A stretch of DNA of 64,000 bases from Blattabacterium cuenoti (GCF_014251735.1 NZ_CP059197.1:548501-612500); one strand, 5' to 3'; numbered from the stretch's first letter, positions 25,699 to 34,944 are shown. Made by a program: numbers and translations. The notes: a model not told the origin generated them from the sequence alone.

Positions 25699-26646
25699 AT
25701 GAAACAATCTTTATTTCCTGCTAAAGTTCTCTTATTTGGAGAATACGGAATAATAGAAAATGCTAGTGGACTTTCCATTCCTCATAATTTTTATCAAGGA
25801 TCTTTGAAATTCCATTCTAATTTATCTTTATCAACTAATAAAGAATTTTTACATTCTAATTCCCAATTGGAAAAATATTATAAATTTTTGTTGTTTTTGG
25901 AACAAAAAAAAAAAAACTTGGCAGAAATTGATCTTAAAAACTTATATGAAGATATTCAAAAGGGAATTTCTTTTCATTCTAATATTCCTCAAGGATATGG
26001 AATAGGAAGTTCAGGAGCATTAGTTGCCGCTGTTTATGATAAATATGCCAAAAATAAACTTTGTTTAAAAAATAAGAATATAATAATTCTAAAGAAAATA
26101 TTTAGTCAAATGGAATCTTTTTTCCATGGAAAAAGTTCTGGAATAGATCCATTAATTTGTTACTTAAATCTTCCTATACTCATTCGTTCAGAAACAGATA
26201 TTTCTTCCATAGGAATTCCTGAAAAGAATAATTTTCAAGGAAAAGGAGTAGGAGCGATTTTTTTAATCGATTCTGGTTTTCCCAGGAAAACATCTTCCAT
26301 GATAGAATTTTTTTTCGGAAAATTAAAACACGACAGGTTTAAAAAAATATTAAAAGAAGAGTTTATGAAATACAATGAAAAATGCATTGATGCTTTTCTA
26401 AAAGGAGACTTCAAGATTTTACTTAAAAACGTTAAATTACTTTCTACTTGGGTTTTTCATCATTTTCGTCCTATGATTCCAAAAAATTTCTGGAAAATAT
26501 GGGAAGAAGGTATTTTTACTAATCTTCATTATTTAAAATTATGTGGATCTGGAGGAGGAGGGTTTATCTTAGGTTTTACTCCAAATTATGAAATATCTAG
26601 AGAAAAATTAAAACAATATGCAACAGAAGTTCTTTTTCGTTTTTAA
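25699..26646 (+). CDS. GHMP kinase, flavobacterial mevalonate-kinase type
   Basis: Small-molecule kinase of the GHMP fold. The 315 residues carry the ATP-binding motif IPQGYGIGSSGALVAAVY (96-113), an MESFFHGKSSGIDPL segment, and the C-terminal motif LKLCGSGGGGFILGF. The whole sequence closely resembles the protein called mevalonate kinase in flavobacteria, so a role in making isopentenyl diphosphate from mevalonate is likely. Other mevalonate-pathway genes are not in this window, so this is inference. The reading frame crosses a run of 13 A at 25904-25916 (EQKKKN) and stays intact. It leads a compact plus-strand run with a pseudouridine synthase and aroQ. Confidence 0.82.
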   Translation: MKQSLFPAKVLLFGEYGIIENASGLSIPHNFYQGSLKFHSNLSLSTNKEFLHSNSQLEKYYKFLLFLEQKKKNLAEIDLKNLYEDIQKGISFHSNIPQGYGIGSSGALVAAVYDKYAKNKLCLKNKNIIILKKIFSQMESFFHGKSSGIDPLICYLNLPILIRSETDISSIGIPEKNNFQGKGVGAIFLIDSGFPRKTSSMIEFFFGKLKHDRFKKILKEEFMKYNEKCIDAFLKGDFKILLKNVKLLSTWVFHHFRPMIPKNFWKIWEEGIFTNLHYLKLCGSGGGGFILGFTPNYEISREKLKQYATEVLFRF

Positions 26647-26655
26647 TCAAAAATA

Positions 26656-27426
26656 ATGAAAATGAATCAAAAAAAGATAGGAAAAGAAAAGTTTATCAGA
26701 TTAAATCATTACTTATCTAATGCTGGTATTGCTTCTAGAAGAGAAGCAGATAAATTAATTCAATCAGGAATCATAGAAGTTAATGGAAAAATCGTCACAA
26801 AATTGGGAACTGTTGTACACAGAAGTGATGTCATCAAATTTCATGGAAATAGAATCAAAAACAAGAAAAAAATATATATACTCCTTAATAAACCTAAGGG
26901 TTATATTACTTCGACACGTGATCCTTTTAACAGAAAAACTGTCATGAATTTAATTCCAAATTTACAGGATTATAGAATTTATCCTGTTGGGAGATTGGAT
27001 CGTTTAACTACAGGAGTTTTACTTCTTACTAACGATGGACTTATAACTGAAAAATTAACTCATCCAAAATATAAAGTACAAAAAATATATCTAGTTGTAT
27101 TGAATAAAACCATACACTATCAAGATTTAGATATAATCAGACAAGGAAAAATATATCTGAATGAAGGAAAAGTAAAAATAGATTTTATCCATCAATATGC
27201 AAAAAATATAGTAAAAATTGGATTGCATATAGGATGGAATAGAGTAATTAGACGTATTTTTAAAAAACTTACCTATCAAGTAATTCAACTGGAAAGAGTT
27301 CATTTTGGAGGATTTACTAATAAAAATCTTAAAATAGGAAGCTGGTGTTTTTTAAGTAAACAAGAAGTAGATCATACTGTAAGAAATTTATTTCATGAAA
27401 AAAATAAGCATAATCAATGGTCCTAA
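26656..27426 (+). CDS. rluB: rRNA pseudouridine synthase (RsuA/RluB family)
   Basis: Converts specific uridines in ribosomal RNA to pseudouridine. The 256 residues show an N-terminal S4 RNA-binding domain (about 14-62, RLNHYLSNAGIASRREADKL) and a catalytic domain with GRLDRLTTGVLLLTNDG, where D115 is the catalytic aspartate. The end has GWNRVIRRIFKKL. RsuA, RluB, RluE and RluF share these marks; the S4 domain and length fit RluB-like proteins best, and the exact rRNA site is not readable. It starts 9 bases after the GHMP kinase stop and overlaps aroQ by 32 bases. Confidence 0.87.
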   Translation: MKMNQKKIGKEKFIRLNHYLSNAGIASRREADKLIQSGIIEVNGKIVTKLGTVVHRSDVIKFHGNRIKNKKKIYILLNKPKGYITSTRDPFNRKTVMNLIPNLQDYRIYPVGRLDRLTTGVLLLTNDGLITEKLTHPKYKVQKIYLVVLNKTIHYQDLDIIRQGKIYLNEGKVKIDFIHQYAKNIVKIGLHIGWNRVIRRIFKKLTYQVIQLERVHFGGFTNKNLKIGSWCFLSKQEVDHTVRNLFHEKNKHNQWS

Positions 27427-27820
27427 TTTAAATCTTTTGGGAAAAAGAGAGCCAGAATTATACGGAACCGTAAATTTTGTAGATTATTTAAACAAACTAA
27501 AAAAGAAAAAAATTTTTTCTGATATGGACATCACTTATTATCAAAGTAATCATGAAGGAAAAATTATAGATATTTTACATGCTATAGGTTTTCAATCAGA
27601 TGGAATTGTTCTCAATGCAGGAGCTTATACTCATACTTCTTTGGGGATTGCTGATGCTATTAAATCTATTCCTGCCCCCGTTATAGAAATTCATATTTCT
27701 AATATTCATTCAAGGGAATCTTTCAGAAAAAAATCCTTTTTATCTTCTGTTTGTCAGGGAACTATTTTCGGTTTTGGATTAAAGTCTTATGAATTAGGGA
27801 TATTCAGTTTTTACTCGTAA
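27395..27820 (+). CDS. aroQ: 3-dehydroquinate dehydratase, type II
   Basis: Third step of the shikimate pathway towards aromatic amino acids: dehydration of 3-dehydroquinate. The 141-residue product has the type II signature INGPNLNLLGKREPELYG, with the catalytic tyrosine Y23, the LNAGAYTHTS segment, the EIHISNIHSRESFR loop containing the general acid histidine, and GFGLKSYELG near the end. Length is typical. The start lies inside the pseudouridine synthase gene (32-base overlap) and the end overlaps engB by 17 bases, so it is squeezed on both sides. It fits a symbiont that provides essential amino acids. Confidence 0.95.
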   Translation: MKKISIINGPNLNLLGKREPELYGTVNFVDYLNKLKKKKIFSDMDITYYQSNHEGKIIDILHAIGFQSDGIVLNAGAYTHTSLGIADAIKSIPAPVIEIHISNIHSRESFRKKSFLSSVCQGTIFGFGLKSYELGIFSFYS

Positions 27821-28424
27821 AATTTTTTTTATAAATATCATTAAGATTTTGAATATATTGGATGATTTTATCTCTTCCATTTCTATTTTTGATGGATACT
27901 TTAAAGTATTTCGGCATTGAAAAAAGGATTCTTTCAATTTGATTTTTACAAAAATCTATATTCTTATTAAGAATCATTGGATGGATTTTATCCGTTTTTG
28001 TAAAAACAATGCAAAAATGGATTTGGAAAATTTTCAATTTTTGTATGAAATATAGATCTAATTTCTGCATACATATCCTGCTATCTATCAATAGAAATAT
28101 ATTAACTAGATTTTTTCTATAAAAAATATAATCCATCATCAACTTTTGTGTTTGATCTTTTTTATTTTGACAGATTGAAGAATATCCGTATCCAGGTAAA
28201 TCTATTAAATACCATTTATGATTGATTAAAAAAGGATTCACGAATTGTGTTCTTCCTGGAGTCGAAGAAACTTTAGCTAATTTCCTTCGATTAGTGATCC
28301 AATTAATTAAACTTGATTTACCTACATTAGAACGTCCAATAAAAGCATATTCAGGAAAATTATAAAGAAATAATTGATTGGATTGTATCTTACTTCCTTC
28401 AAATTTTACAGAAAAAATTTTCAT
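27804..28424 (-). CDS. engB: Ribosome biogenesis GTPase EngB (YihA/YsxC)
   Basis: Essential GTPase needed for 50S ribosomal subunit assembly. The 206 residues carry GTPase motifs: G1 GRSNVGKS at 30-37, G2 region STPGRT, G3 DLPGYGY, and G4 TKTDK. The overall length and the short N-terminal strand before G1 fit the family. It overlaps the upstream hydrolase gene by 26 bases, so translation is probably coupled. In free-living flavobacteria this hydrolase-engB pair lies by the mraZ/dcw cluster; here it sits beside rnc instead, indicating rearrangement. Confidence 0.94.
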   Translation of the reverse strand: MKIFSVKFEGSKIQSNQLFLYNFPEYAFIGRSNVGKSSLINWITNRRKLAKVSSTPGRTQFVNPFLINHKWYLIDLPGYGYSSICQNKKDQTQKLMMDYIFYRKNLVNIFLLIDSRICMQKLDLYFIQKLKIFQIHFCIVFTKTDKIHPMILNKNIDFCKNQIERILFSMPKYFKVSIKNRNGRDKIIQYIQNLNDIYKKNFTSKN

Positions 28425-29193
28425 GATTTAAATTAAATTTAGAAAGCCACTTTTCTAATATTTTTATAAATTCTTGAGGATGTTCCATCATAGGAACATG
28501 TCCACATTTATCTATCCAATATAATTCTGAATGAGGTAGTAACCTATGAAATTCTTCCGCGACTTCTGGTGGAGTAACATGATCTTGTTTTCCCCAAATC
28601 AAACAAATCGGCTGTTGAATAACAGATAAATCTTTAGACATGTTATATTTCATAGCACTCTTTGCAATATATAAAGTTTTCATCCCCTTTTTTTTATCAT
28701 TAACAATATGAAAAACTTCATCTACTAATTCTTTGGTAGCTATTTTAGGATCATAAAAAACTTCTTGAGATTTTTTTCTGATATATTCATAATTTTCTCT
28801 TTTAGGAACAGCATCTCCAAAAGCTTTTTCAAATAAACCAGAACTTCCTGTAAGAACTACAGAATGTACTAAATCTATTCTTTTTTTTGCGACAATTAAA
28901 GCTATATGTCCTCCGAGAGAATTACCTATTAATGTAGCTTTTTCGATTCCTATTTCTATCAATAATTGAATAACATATTTAGATAAGTTAGAAATATTTG
29001 TAAGAAATAGAGGCATGTTATAAAGAGGGAGTCTAGGAATAATTACTTTGTATCCTTTTTTTGGAAAAAAATCTAAAAGAGCATTAAAATTACTTAAACC
29101 TCCCATCAATCCATGAAGCAATACCAATGGATGACCTGATCCCTCTTTGATATAAGAAAACTTTTTTTCTTTATTTAAAAATGAACATAACAT
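28399..29193 (-). CDS. Alpha/beta hydrolase of unknown substrate
   Basis: A 264-residue single-domain alpha/beta hydrolase. The oxyanion region HGLMGG lies at 27-32, and the nucleophile elbow GNSLGG has Ser92. The acid is in WGKQDHVTP and the histidine in KCGHVPMMEHP near the C-terminus, so the triad is complete and the enzyme should be active. No signal peptide or membrane segment is seen. The substrate is not readable; MenH and several esterases share this fold, and menD is present in this window, but I see no specific MenH evidence. It overlaps engB by 26 bases on the same strand and follows rnc after 32 bases. Confidence 0.85.
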   Translation of the reverse strand: MLCSFLNKEKKFSYIKEGSGHPLVLLHGLMGGLSNFNALLDFFPKKGYKVIIPRLPLYNMPLFLTNISNLSKYVIQLLIEIGIEKATLIGNSLGGHIALIVAKKRIDLVHSVVLTGSSGLFEKAFGDAVPKRENYEYIRKKSQEVFYDPKIATKELVDEVFHIVNDKKKGMKTLYIAKSAMKYNMSKDLSVIQQPICLIWGKQDHVTPPEVAEEFHRLLPHSELYWIDKCGHVPMMEHPQEFIKILEKWLSKFNLNHENFFCKI

Positions 29194-29225
29194 ATTATAT
29201 AATATATATTCACAAATACAAAATA

Positions 29226-29987
29226 TTAAGTATTTTCTTTACATTTTTTTTGAATAATAAAATAAGCAGCCTTTGCAGCCATTTCTTCCGATTTTTTTTT
29301 TGAAGAACCTCTTCCTTCCGTTTGAATTCCACATTCAGATATAGTAAATTCAGAAAAATAAGTGATCACATGTTTATTTTTTTCTTCAATTTTTTCTTTT
29401 TTCTCCCTAAAAGTGTTGAAATTTATAATAAATTTATTTTTTTGAGACCATTCGATTACCCAAACTTTATAACTAGAAATTTCCTTTTGTAATTGCGTGA
29501 TATTTACATGATAATGTAATATTTTCTTATAGACAAAATTTTTACAACCTTGATATCCGATCTCCAAATAAATAAATCCTATTAAAGCTTCTAAAGTATT
29601 TCCCAATATATTCTCAGATATAATAGGTTGATTCTTTTGAAAAAAGACTTCTGTAAGGGTCAATTTTTTAGAAATTTCATTTAAATTTTTTCTGCATACA
29701 ATTTTAGATCGAACTTGAGTTAATTCTCCTTCTTTTTTCTCAGGAAGTTTTTCACATAAAAAATGTGAAATAATAGAATTCAATACCGCATCTCCCAAAA
29801 ATTCTAATCTTTGAAAATATAAAAAATGATTTTTATCCACAGTCTTTTTTTTTGTTGAAAAACTGTAGATGAATACATCTTTCAAAAGTTTTAAATTTTT
29901 TGGACAAAATCCTAATATTTTTTCCAATCTACTAACTAAAATAGAATTTTTTTCCTCTTCTTGAAAAAAAATATCATCAGATAACAT
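29226..29987 (-). CDS. rnc: Ribonuclease III
   Basis: Cleaves double-stranded RNA to mature rRNA precursors and some mRNAs. The 253 residues have the nuclease signature RLEFLGDAVLN at 60-70 and a C-terminal double-stranded RNA-binding domain (about 175-250, with GRGSSKKKSEEMAAKAAY). The second metal-binding segment reads NILGNTLEALIGFIYLE: it has N where the E. coli enzyme has catalytic-site D114, while the following E is kept. This may be a lineage feature. The start overlaps the end of fabF by 11 bases; acpP-fabF-rnc is a conserved Bacteroidetes order. Confidence 0.92.
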   Translation of the reverse strand: MLSDDIFFQEEEKNSILVSRLEKILGFCPKNLKLLKDVFIYSFSTKKKTVDKNHFLYFQRLEFLGDAVLNSIISHFLCEKLPEKKEGELTQVRSKIVCRKNLNEISKKLTLTEVFFQKNQPIISENILGNTLEALIGFIYLEIGYQGCKNFVYKKILHYHVNITQLQKEISSYKVWVIEWSQKNKFIINFNTFREKKEKIEEKNKHVITYFSEFTISECGIQTEGRGSSKKKSEEMAAKAAYFIIQKKCKENT

Positions 29988-31239
29988 CTATTTTCTTAAA
30001 TAAAATACAAACATTATGTCCTCCAAAACCAAAAGTATTACATATGCTAATTTTCACTTCTCTCTTTATTGCCTCATTTGGAGTAAAACTAATTTTTTGA
30101 TCTATTTTTTTGTCTACATGAAATAAGTTAATAGTTGGAGGTATGATTTTTTTACTTAAAGGAAGTATAGCCGCTATAGCTTCTATAGCTCCTGCAGCAC
30201 CCAATAAATGACCTGTCATCGATTTAGTAGAATTGATATCAATATTATAGACATTATCATGAAAAACTTTTTGAATAGCTTTCACCTCAGCCAGATCTCC
30301 TAAAATCGTAGAAGTTCCATGTGCATTGATATGATCGACTTGCTCATCCCCAATTCCAGCATCTTCTATAGCCGTTTTCATCGCTATAACTATTCCTTTG
30401 CCTTCTGGGTGTGGAGCTGTAATATGATAAGCATCTCCAGACATGCCGACTCCCCCTATTTCTGCATATATATTGGCTCCTCTTCTTTTAGCATGTTTGT
30501 ATTCTTCCAGAATAAGACATCCAGCACCTTCTCCTAAGACAAACCCATCTCTATTCCTATCAAAAGGACGTGAGGCTGTTTTATAATCATTATTTCTAGT
30601 GGACAATGCGTGTAGAGCATTAAAGCCTCCTACTCCACTTTGTGTGATAGCTGCTTCAGATCCACCAGTTACCATAATATCAGCTTTTCCTAAACATATT
30701 AAATGATAAGCATCTACAATAGCATTAGAAGACGATGCACAAGCGGATACAGTAGCGTAATTAGGACCGTGAAGTCCATAATTCATAGAAATAAAACCGG
30801 CCGTAATATCTATAAGCATTTTTGGAATGAAAAAAGGGCTAAATCTAGGATTTTTTCCTCCATTTACATAATCTGAAATAGATTCTTCTAAATTCAAAAG
30901 ACCGCCTATTCCAGACGCCCAAATAACACCAATACGTTCTTTTTTTTCTTTAGAAAAATTTATTCCACTGTTTTTTATAGCTTCAGATGAGGCTACAATA
31001 CCATACTGTGCGCAAGGATCCAATTTTCTTTGTTCTTTTTTACTGAAAAAAATATCTGGATCATAATTTTTTAACTCACAAGCAAATTTCGTTTTATATT
31101 TTTTAGTATCAAAATAGGTAATAGGTGCGGATCCGCTTTTTCCACTAATAAGAGATATCCAGTATTCTTCTACATTATTTCCTATTGGGGTAATAGAACC
31201 AATACCGGTAACTACTACTCTCTTTAATTTCTTCATCAT
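29977..31239 (-). CDS. fabF: 3-oxoacyl-[acyl-carrier-protein] synthase II
   Basis: Condensing enzyme that elongates fatty acyl-ACP with malonyl-ACP. At 420 residues it has normal length. The catalytic cysteine C167 lies in VSACASSSNAIVDAYH, the first active-site histidine in NAHGTST and the second in STKSMTGHLLGAAGA, completing the Cys-His-His triad. GGSEAAI and FGFGGHN are also typical. It follows acpP by 26 bases and overlaps rnc by 11, one transcriptional unit in the phylum's usual order. Confidence 0.95.
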   Translation of the reverse strand: MMKKLKRVVVTGIGSITPIGNNVEEYWISLISGKSGSAPITYFDTKKYKTKFACELKNYDPDIFFSKKEQRKLDPCAQYGIVASSEAIKNSGINFSKEKKERIGVIWASGIGGLLNLEESISDYVNGGKNPRFSPFFIPKMLIDITAGFISMNYGLHGPNYATVSACASSSNAIVDAYHLICLGKADIMVTGGSEAAITQSGVGGFNALHALSTRNNDYKTASRPFDRNRDGFVLGEGAGCLILEEYKHAKRRGANIYAEIGGVGMSGDAYHITAPHPEGKGIVIAMKTAIEDAGIGDEQVDHINAHGTSTILGDLAEVKAIQKVFHDNVYNIDINSTKSMTGHLLGAAGAIEAIAAILPLSKKIIPPTINLFHVDKKIDQKISFTPNEAIKREVKISICNTFGFGGHNVCILFKKIDVI

Positions 31240-31265
31240 AAATAAAGAAATAAATAATCAGGAAT

Positions 31266-31535
31266 CTAATCAGAATGTATATTTTCCATTTTATTATGGT
31301 CATTTAATAGATCTTCTATAGCCTGTATAGCTTCACCTACAGTAGTGATCTTTTCTGCTTTTTCATCAGAAATACTAATATTAAATTCCTTTTCAAATTC
31401 CATAATCAGTTCCACTATATCTAAGGAATCTGCACCTAAATCGTTAGTAAAACTAGCAGTAGGAAGAATTTCGCTTTCTTCCACATTTAATTTTTCTACG
31501 ATAAGGGCTTTGACTCTTGATGTAATATCCGACAT
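31266..31535 (-). CDS. acpP: Acyl carrier protein
   Basis: Carries growing fatty-acid chains on a phosphopantetheine arm. The 89-residue acidic protein has the attachment motif [16 protein letters not shown] with the modified serine S37. The C-terminus extends about ten residues beyond the usual ACP ([15 protein letters not shown]). It stands first in acpP-fabF-rnc and has a candidate -7 box 29 bases upstream of its ATG. It diverges from pckA across 109 bases. Confidence 0.96.
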   Translation of the reverse strand: MSDITSRVKALIVEKLNVEESEILPTASFTNDLGADSLDIVELIMEFEKEFNISISDEKAEKITTVGEAIQAIEDLLNDHNKMENIHSD

Positions 31536-31563
31536 AGGATCATAATTTTTGTTTTTTCTGGTA

Positions 31564-31571
31564 CAAAATTA
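31564..31571 (-). promoter_or_regulatory. Candidate -7 box for acpP-fabF-rnc
   Basis: Minus-strand TAATTTTG matches TAnnTTTG and would start a transcript near 31557, about 22 bases before the acpP ATG. No -33 TTTG at the usual spacing. Confidence 0.35.
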
Positions 31572-31593
31572 GTAAACTTTTGTAAATCATATA

Positions 31594-31601
31594 TAAATTT
31601 G
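31594..31601 (+). promoter_or_regulatory. Candidate -7 box for pckA
   Basis: TAAATTTG matches TAnnTTTG in the acpP/pckA divergent spacer and would start a transcript near 31608, leaving a leader of about 37 bases. A TTTG lies at 31579-31582, but its 11-base spacing is too short for a standard -33 element. Confidence 0.35.
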
Positions 31602-31644
31602 TCTTGGTAAGCAATAGTAGTTAGTAGTAGTAATACAATAGTAT

Positions 31645-33234
31645 ATGAGTTCTCTTTCTTTAGAAAATTATGGAATTTTGAATTCTTCAAACAACAATTG
31701 GCAATTATCCCCAGAAGAATTACAAAATATAGTCATCCAAAATGGAATGGGCCAAGAAACACAATCAGGAGTTTTAGCTGTTAATACCGGAATGTTCACC
31801 GGAAGATCCCCTAAAGATCGATTTATTGTAAAGGATAATATCACAGAAAAGAAAGTTTGGTGGGATGAAAAATTCAATCATCCTTTTGATCCAGAAAAAT
31901 TTGATAATTTATATAAAAAAGTAGTCCGATACTTGTCTGGAAAACAATTATATGTAAGAGATGGATATCTTTGTTCAGACAAACGTTATCAACTAAACAT
32001 TCGTTCTATTAGTGAATATCCATGGTCTGATCTATTTATATACAATCTTTTTTTTCGTATTTCAAAAATAGAAAACATTTTGCCAGATTGGTTATTATTG
32101 TGTGCTCCAGGATTTCAAGCTAATCCAAAAACAGATGGAACACGGGAAAAAAATTTTTCCATATTAAATTTTCAAAAAAAAATTGTCCTGATCGGTGGAT
32201 CAGGATATACAGGAGAAATAAAAAAATCCATTTTTTCTGTTTTAAATTTTATACTTCCTACGTATAAAAACGTATTTCCTATGCATTGTGCAGCAAATAT
32301 TGGAAAGCATACAAAAGACACCGCTATTTTTTTTGGATTGTCCGGAACCGGTAAAACCACTATTTCCAATGATGTGAATAGGAAATTAATAGGTGACGAT
32401 GAACATGGATGGACATATGATGATATTATTTTCAATTTTGAAGGAGGTTGTTATGCAAAAATATTGGGTATCTCCAAAGAAAGAGAACCGATGATCTATC
32501 ATGCTATAAAAAGGGGAGCCATGTTGGAAAACGTGGTTTTTAAAAAAGGAACTAAAGAAGTAGATTTTTTCAATGATTCTATCACGCAAAATATGCGAAT
32601 AAGTTATCCTATTTATTTCATAAAAAATATTGAAAAAAAATTATTATCTTCCAATATAAGGAATATTTTTTTTCTAACTTATGATGCTTTTGGAGTATTA
32701 CCTCCTATAGCTAAACTCAATAAAGAACAATCTGCCTATTATTTTTTATTGGGATATACTTCTAAAGTAGCTGGAACAGAATTAAATATAAAAAAACCAC
32801 AAGCCACTTTTTCTTCTTGTTTTGGAGCTCCATTTATGCCGTTACATCCAGTTACATACACAAAAATGTTAATAGAAAAATTAAAAAATACAAAAATAAA
32901 CGTATGGATGGTAAATACGGGATTAATATCTGGTGGAGAAACTTTAGGTTCTCGTATTAAATTAAAAGATACACGAAAACTTGTACAATGTGCTTTAGAT
33001 GGATGTTTATCTAGAGTTCATTATGAAAAGTATCCGATTTTCAATTTTCAAATTCCTAAATATTGTCCAGGTATTTCTTCCGAAATATTAAATCCAAAAA
33101 ACACTTGGAAAAATAAGAAACTATATCAAGATCAAGTAGAAAAACTAGTCAAGAAATTCATAAAAAATTTTGATACATATAGAAAATATGCGGATAAAAA
33201 TATTTCTTATGAAGAACCAAAAATAGAACAATAA
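31645..33234 (+). CDS. pckA: Phosphoenolpyruvate carboxykinase (ATP)
   Basis: Interconverts oxaloacetate and PEP using ATP, serving gluconeogenesis or, in the reverse direction, CO2 fixation. The 529 residues match the ATP-type family: the specific FTGRSPKDRF motif lies near 51-60, the P-loop GLSGTGKTT is around 230-238, and GDDEHGW follows. FGAPFMPLHP and the GGETLGSRI segment are near the C-terminal side. Length is typical. With tpiA and pyruvate dehydrogenase also here, it suggests carbon can flow from amino-acid skeletons to sugars and wall precursors. It converges on ribE with a 16-base gap. Confidence 0.95.
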   Translation: MSSLSLENYGILNSSNNNWQLSPEELQNIVIQNGMGQETQSGVLAVNTGMFTGRSPKDRFIVKDNITEKKVWWDEKFNHPFDPEKFDNLYKKVVRYLSGKQLYVRDGYLCSDKRYQLNIRSISEYPWSDLFIYNLFFRISKIENILPDWLLLCAPGFQANPKTDGTREKNFSILNFQKKIVLIGGSGYTGEIKKSIFSVLNFILPTYKNVFPMHCAANIGKHTKDTAIFFGLSGTGKTTISNDVNRKLIGDDEHGWTYDDIIFNFEGGCYAKILGISKEREPMIYHAIKRGAMLENVVFKKGTKEVDFFNDSITQNMRISYPIYFIKNIEKKLLSSNIRNIFFLTYDAFGVLPPIAKLNKEQSAYYFLLGYTSKVAGTELNIKKPQATFSSCFGAPFMPLHPVTYTKMLIEKLKNTKINVWMVNTGLISGGETLGSRIKLKDTRKLVQCALDGCLSRVHYEKYPIFNFQIPKYCPGISSEILNPKNTWKNKKLYQDQVEKLVKKFIKNFDTYRKYADKNISYEEPKIEQ

Positions 33235-33250
33235 ATATTATCATCGTTAG

Positions 33251-33847
33251 TCATAGTTTACTATTCGATTTCATATATTCCCTGACATACTTTCCAAGTA
33301 TATCATATTCTATGTTAACAATATCTCCAATTTTCAGAAATTGGAGATTAGTTGTTTCATATGTATAAGGGATTATAGAAACATTAAATATATATCTTGT
33401 ACATTTTATTATGGTTAAACTGATCCCATTTACAGCAATGGATCCTTTTTCTACAGCTAATCCAGCTAAATCTTTTTTGGACTTAAAAGAAAATAACCAA
33501 CTTCCATTTTTATTTTCTATATCCAAAACTTCACCTGTGGTATCTACATGTCCTTGTACTATATGTCCATCAAATCTTTCATTAATTTTCATACTACGTT
33601 CTAAATTCACTTCATCTTTTATCTTTAAAATATTTAAATTAGTACAACGTAAAGTTTCTTCTGAAGCAATTACGGAATAATTTTTTTTTTGCACATCTGT
33701 AATGGTGAAACATACTCCGTTATGGGATATGCTTTGATTAATTTTTATCCTATCTGAAAATGGATTTTTAAAAGTAATACAAAGATTATTCTTTTGATGA
33801 TCTAATCCATGTACGTGAGTCGTACATTCTATAATTCCAGTAAACAT
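33251..33847 (-). CDS. ribE: Riboflavin synthase, alpha chain
   Basis: Last step of riboflavin synthesis: dismutation of two lumazine molecules. The 198-residue protein has the family N-terminus MFTGIIE and two tandem lumazine-binding repeats of about 90-95 residues. Repeat 1 has SISHNGVCFTITD and repeat 2 has SIAVNGISLTII, each with its own HIVQGH-like or equivalent turn. The start is ATG at 33847. It diverges from pdxA with about 65 bases between starts; ribE next to pdxA is a known flavobacterial arrangement. With ribF it supports independent flavin production. Confidence 0.94.
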   Translation of the reverse strand: MFTGIIECTTHVHGLDHQKNNLCITFKNPFSDRIKINQSISHNGVCFTITDVQKKNYSVIASEETLRCTNLNILKIKDEVNLERSMKINERFDGHIVQGHVDTTGEVLDIENKNGSWLFSFKSKKDLAGLAVEKGSIAVNGISLTIIKCTRYIFNVSIIPYTYETTNLQFLKIGDIVNIEYDILGKYVREYMKSNSKL

Positions 33848-33912
33848 GATTGAAAATTATTCATAATTTTTTTAAATTAAAATATTTATTTCACATTTAT
33901 ATTATTCATGTG

Positions 33913-34944
33913 ATGAATTATAGAAAAAATAAAATTAAAGTAGGTGTTTCCACAGGAGACATCAATGGGATAGGAATAGAAATTTTTTTAAAAGTATGTC
34001 GTAAAAAAAAACTTTTGGATTTTTTTACTCCTATATTATTTGGATCTACAAAATTATGTTCTTATTACAAAAAGATTCTAAATATTGAAGTAAATAACAT
34101 ACGAGAAATAAAAAATTTAAAAGATATTGTAGATTATAAAATAAATGTTCTAAATATTTGGAAGGGGGATATCAAATTTGATTTAATAAAAATTAACCAA
34201 GATTCAGGAAAATATCCGATTTCATCTTTAAAAAACGCAACAAAAGCTTTGAAAGAAGGAAAAATAGATGTTCTTGTTACAGCCCCTGTTAATAAAAATT
34301 GGATGAATTACAAAGGATTTTCTTTTTTTGGTCATACTGAATATTTGCAAAATATTTTAGAAGGGGAATCACTAATGCTCATGATTCATGATACTTTAAA
34401 AATTGCTTTAGTGACTAATCACTTGCCATTAAAAAATGTCACTCATGAAATTACTACAAAGAAAATTATAAAATCTATCAAAATTTTACATAAATCTTTA
34501 ATAATAGATTTCGCTATAGAAAAACCTAAAATTGCAGTTTTAGGATGTAACCCTCATTCAGGTGAAAATGGATTAATAGGAGACGAAGAAACAACGAAGA
34601 TAAAACCAGCTATTGATAGTTTATTTCAAAAACAAGGATTTTTAGTTTTTGGTCCATATTCTCCAGATGGCTTTTTTGGAAACCAACATTATCGAAATTT
34701 CGATGCTATTTTAGCTATGTATCACGATCAAGGTTTAATTCCTTTTAAAACATTAACTTTTAATGAAGGGGTTAATTTCACTGCAGGTCTTTCTCACATA
34801 CGTACATCTCCAGATCATGGGGTAGCATATGATATAGCAAAAAAAGGTATTGCTAATGAAAATTCTTTTGAAGAAGCTATTTTTAGTGCTATAAAAATAT
34901 TCAAAAATAGAAAAGAATATATGATGAATCAAAATGGAATATGA
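33913..34944 (+). CDS. pdxA: 4-hydroxythreonine-4-phosphate dehydrogenase
   Basis: Oxidises 4-phosphohydroxy-L-threonine in the DXP-dependent route to pyridoxal phosphate. From the ATG at 33913 the product has 343 residues and opens with VGVSTGDINGIGIEI, as homologs do; a longer frame from TTG at 33850 would add 21 unrelated residues. Metal-binding and active-site segments are GHTEYL, MYHDQGLIPFKTL and TSPDHGVAYDIA. GTG at 33910 is an equal alternative start. The stop is 1 base from the convergent atpC. Its product cofactor is needed by the arginine decarboxylase in this window. Confidence 0.93.
   Translation: MNYRKNKIKVGVSTGDINGIGIEIFLKVCRKKKLLDFFTPILFGSTKLCSYYKKILNIEVNNIREIKNLKDIVDYKINVLNIWKGDIKFDLIKINQDSGKYPISSLKNATKALKEGKIDVLVTAPVNKNWMNYKGFSFFGHTEYLQNILEGESLMLMIHDTLKIALVTNHLPLKNVTHEITTKKIIKSIKILHKSLIIDFAIEKPKIAVLGCNPHSGENGLIGDEETTKIKPAIDSLFQKQGFLVFGPYSPDGFFGNQHYRNFDAILAMYHDQGLIPFKTLTFNEGVNFTAGLSHIRTSPDHGVAYDIAKKGIANENSFEEAIFSAIKIFKNRKEYMMNQNGI

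Noticed and set aside
31345..31545. Plus-strand frame opposite acpP
   Set aside because: Antisense to the highly conserved ACP gene; no family resemblance.
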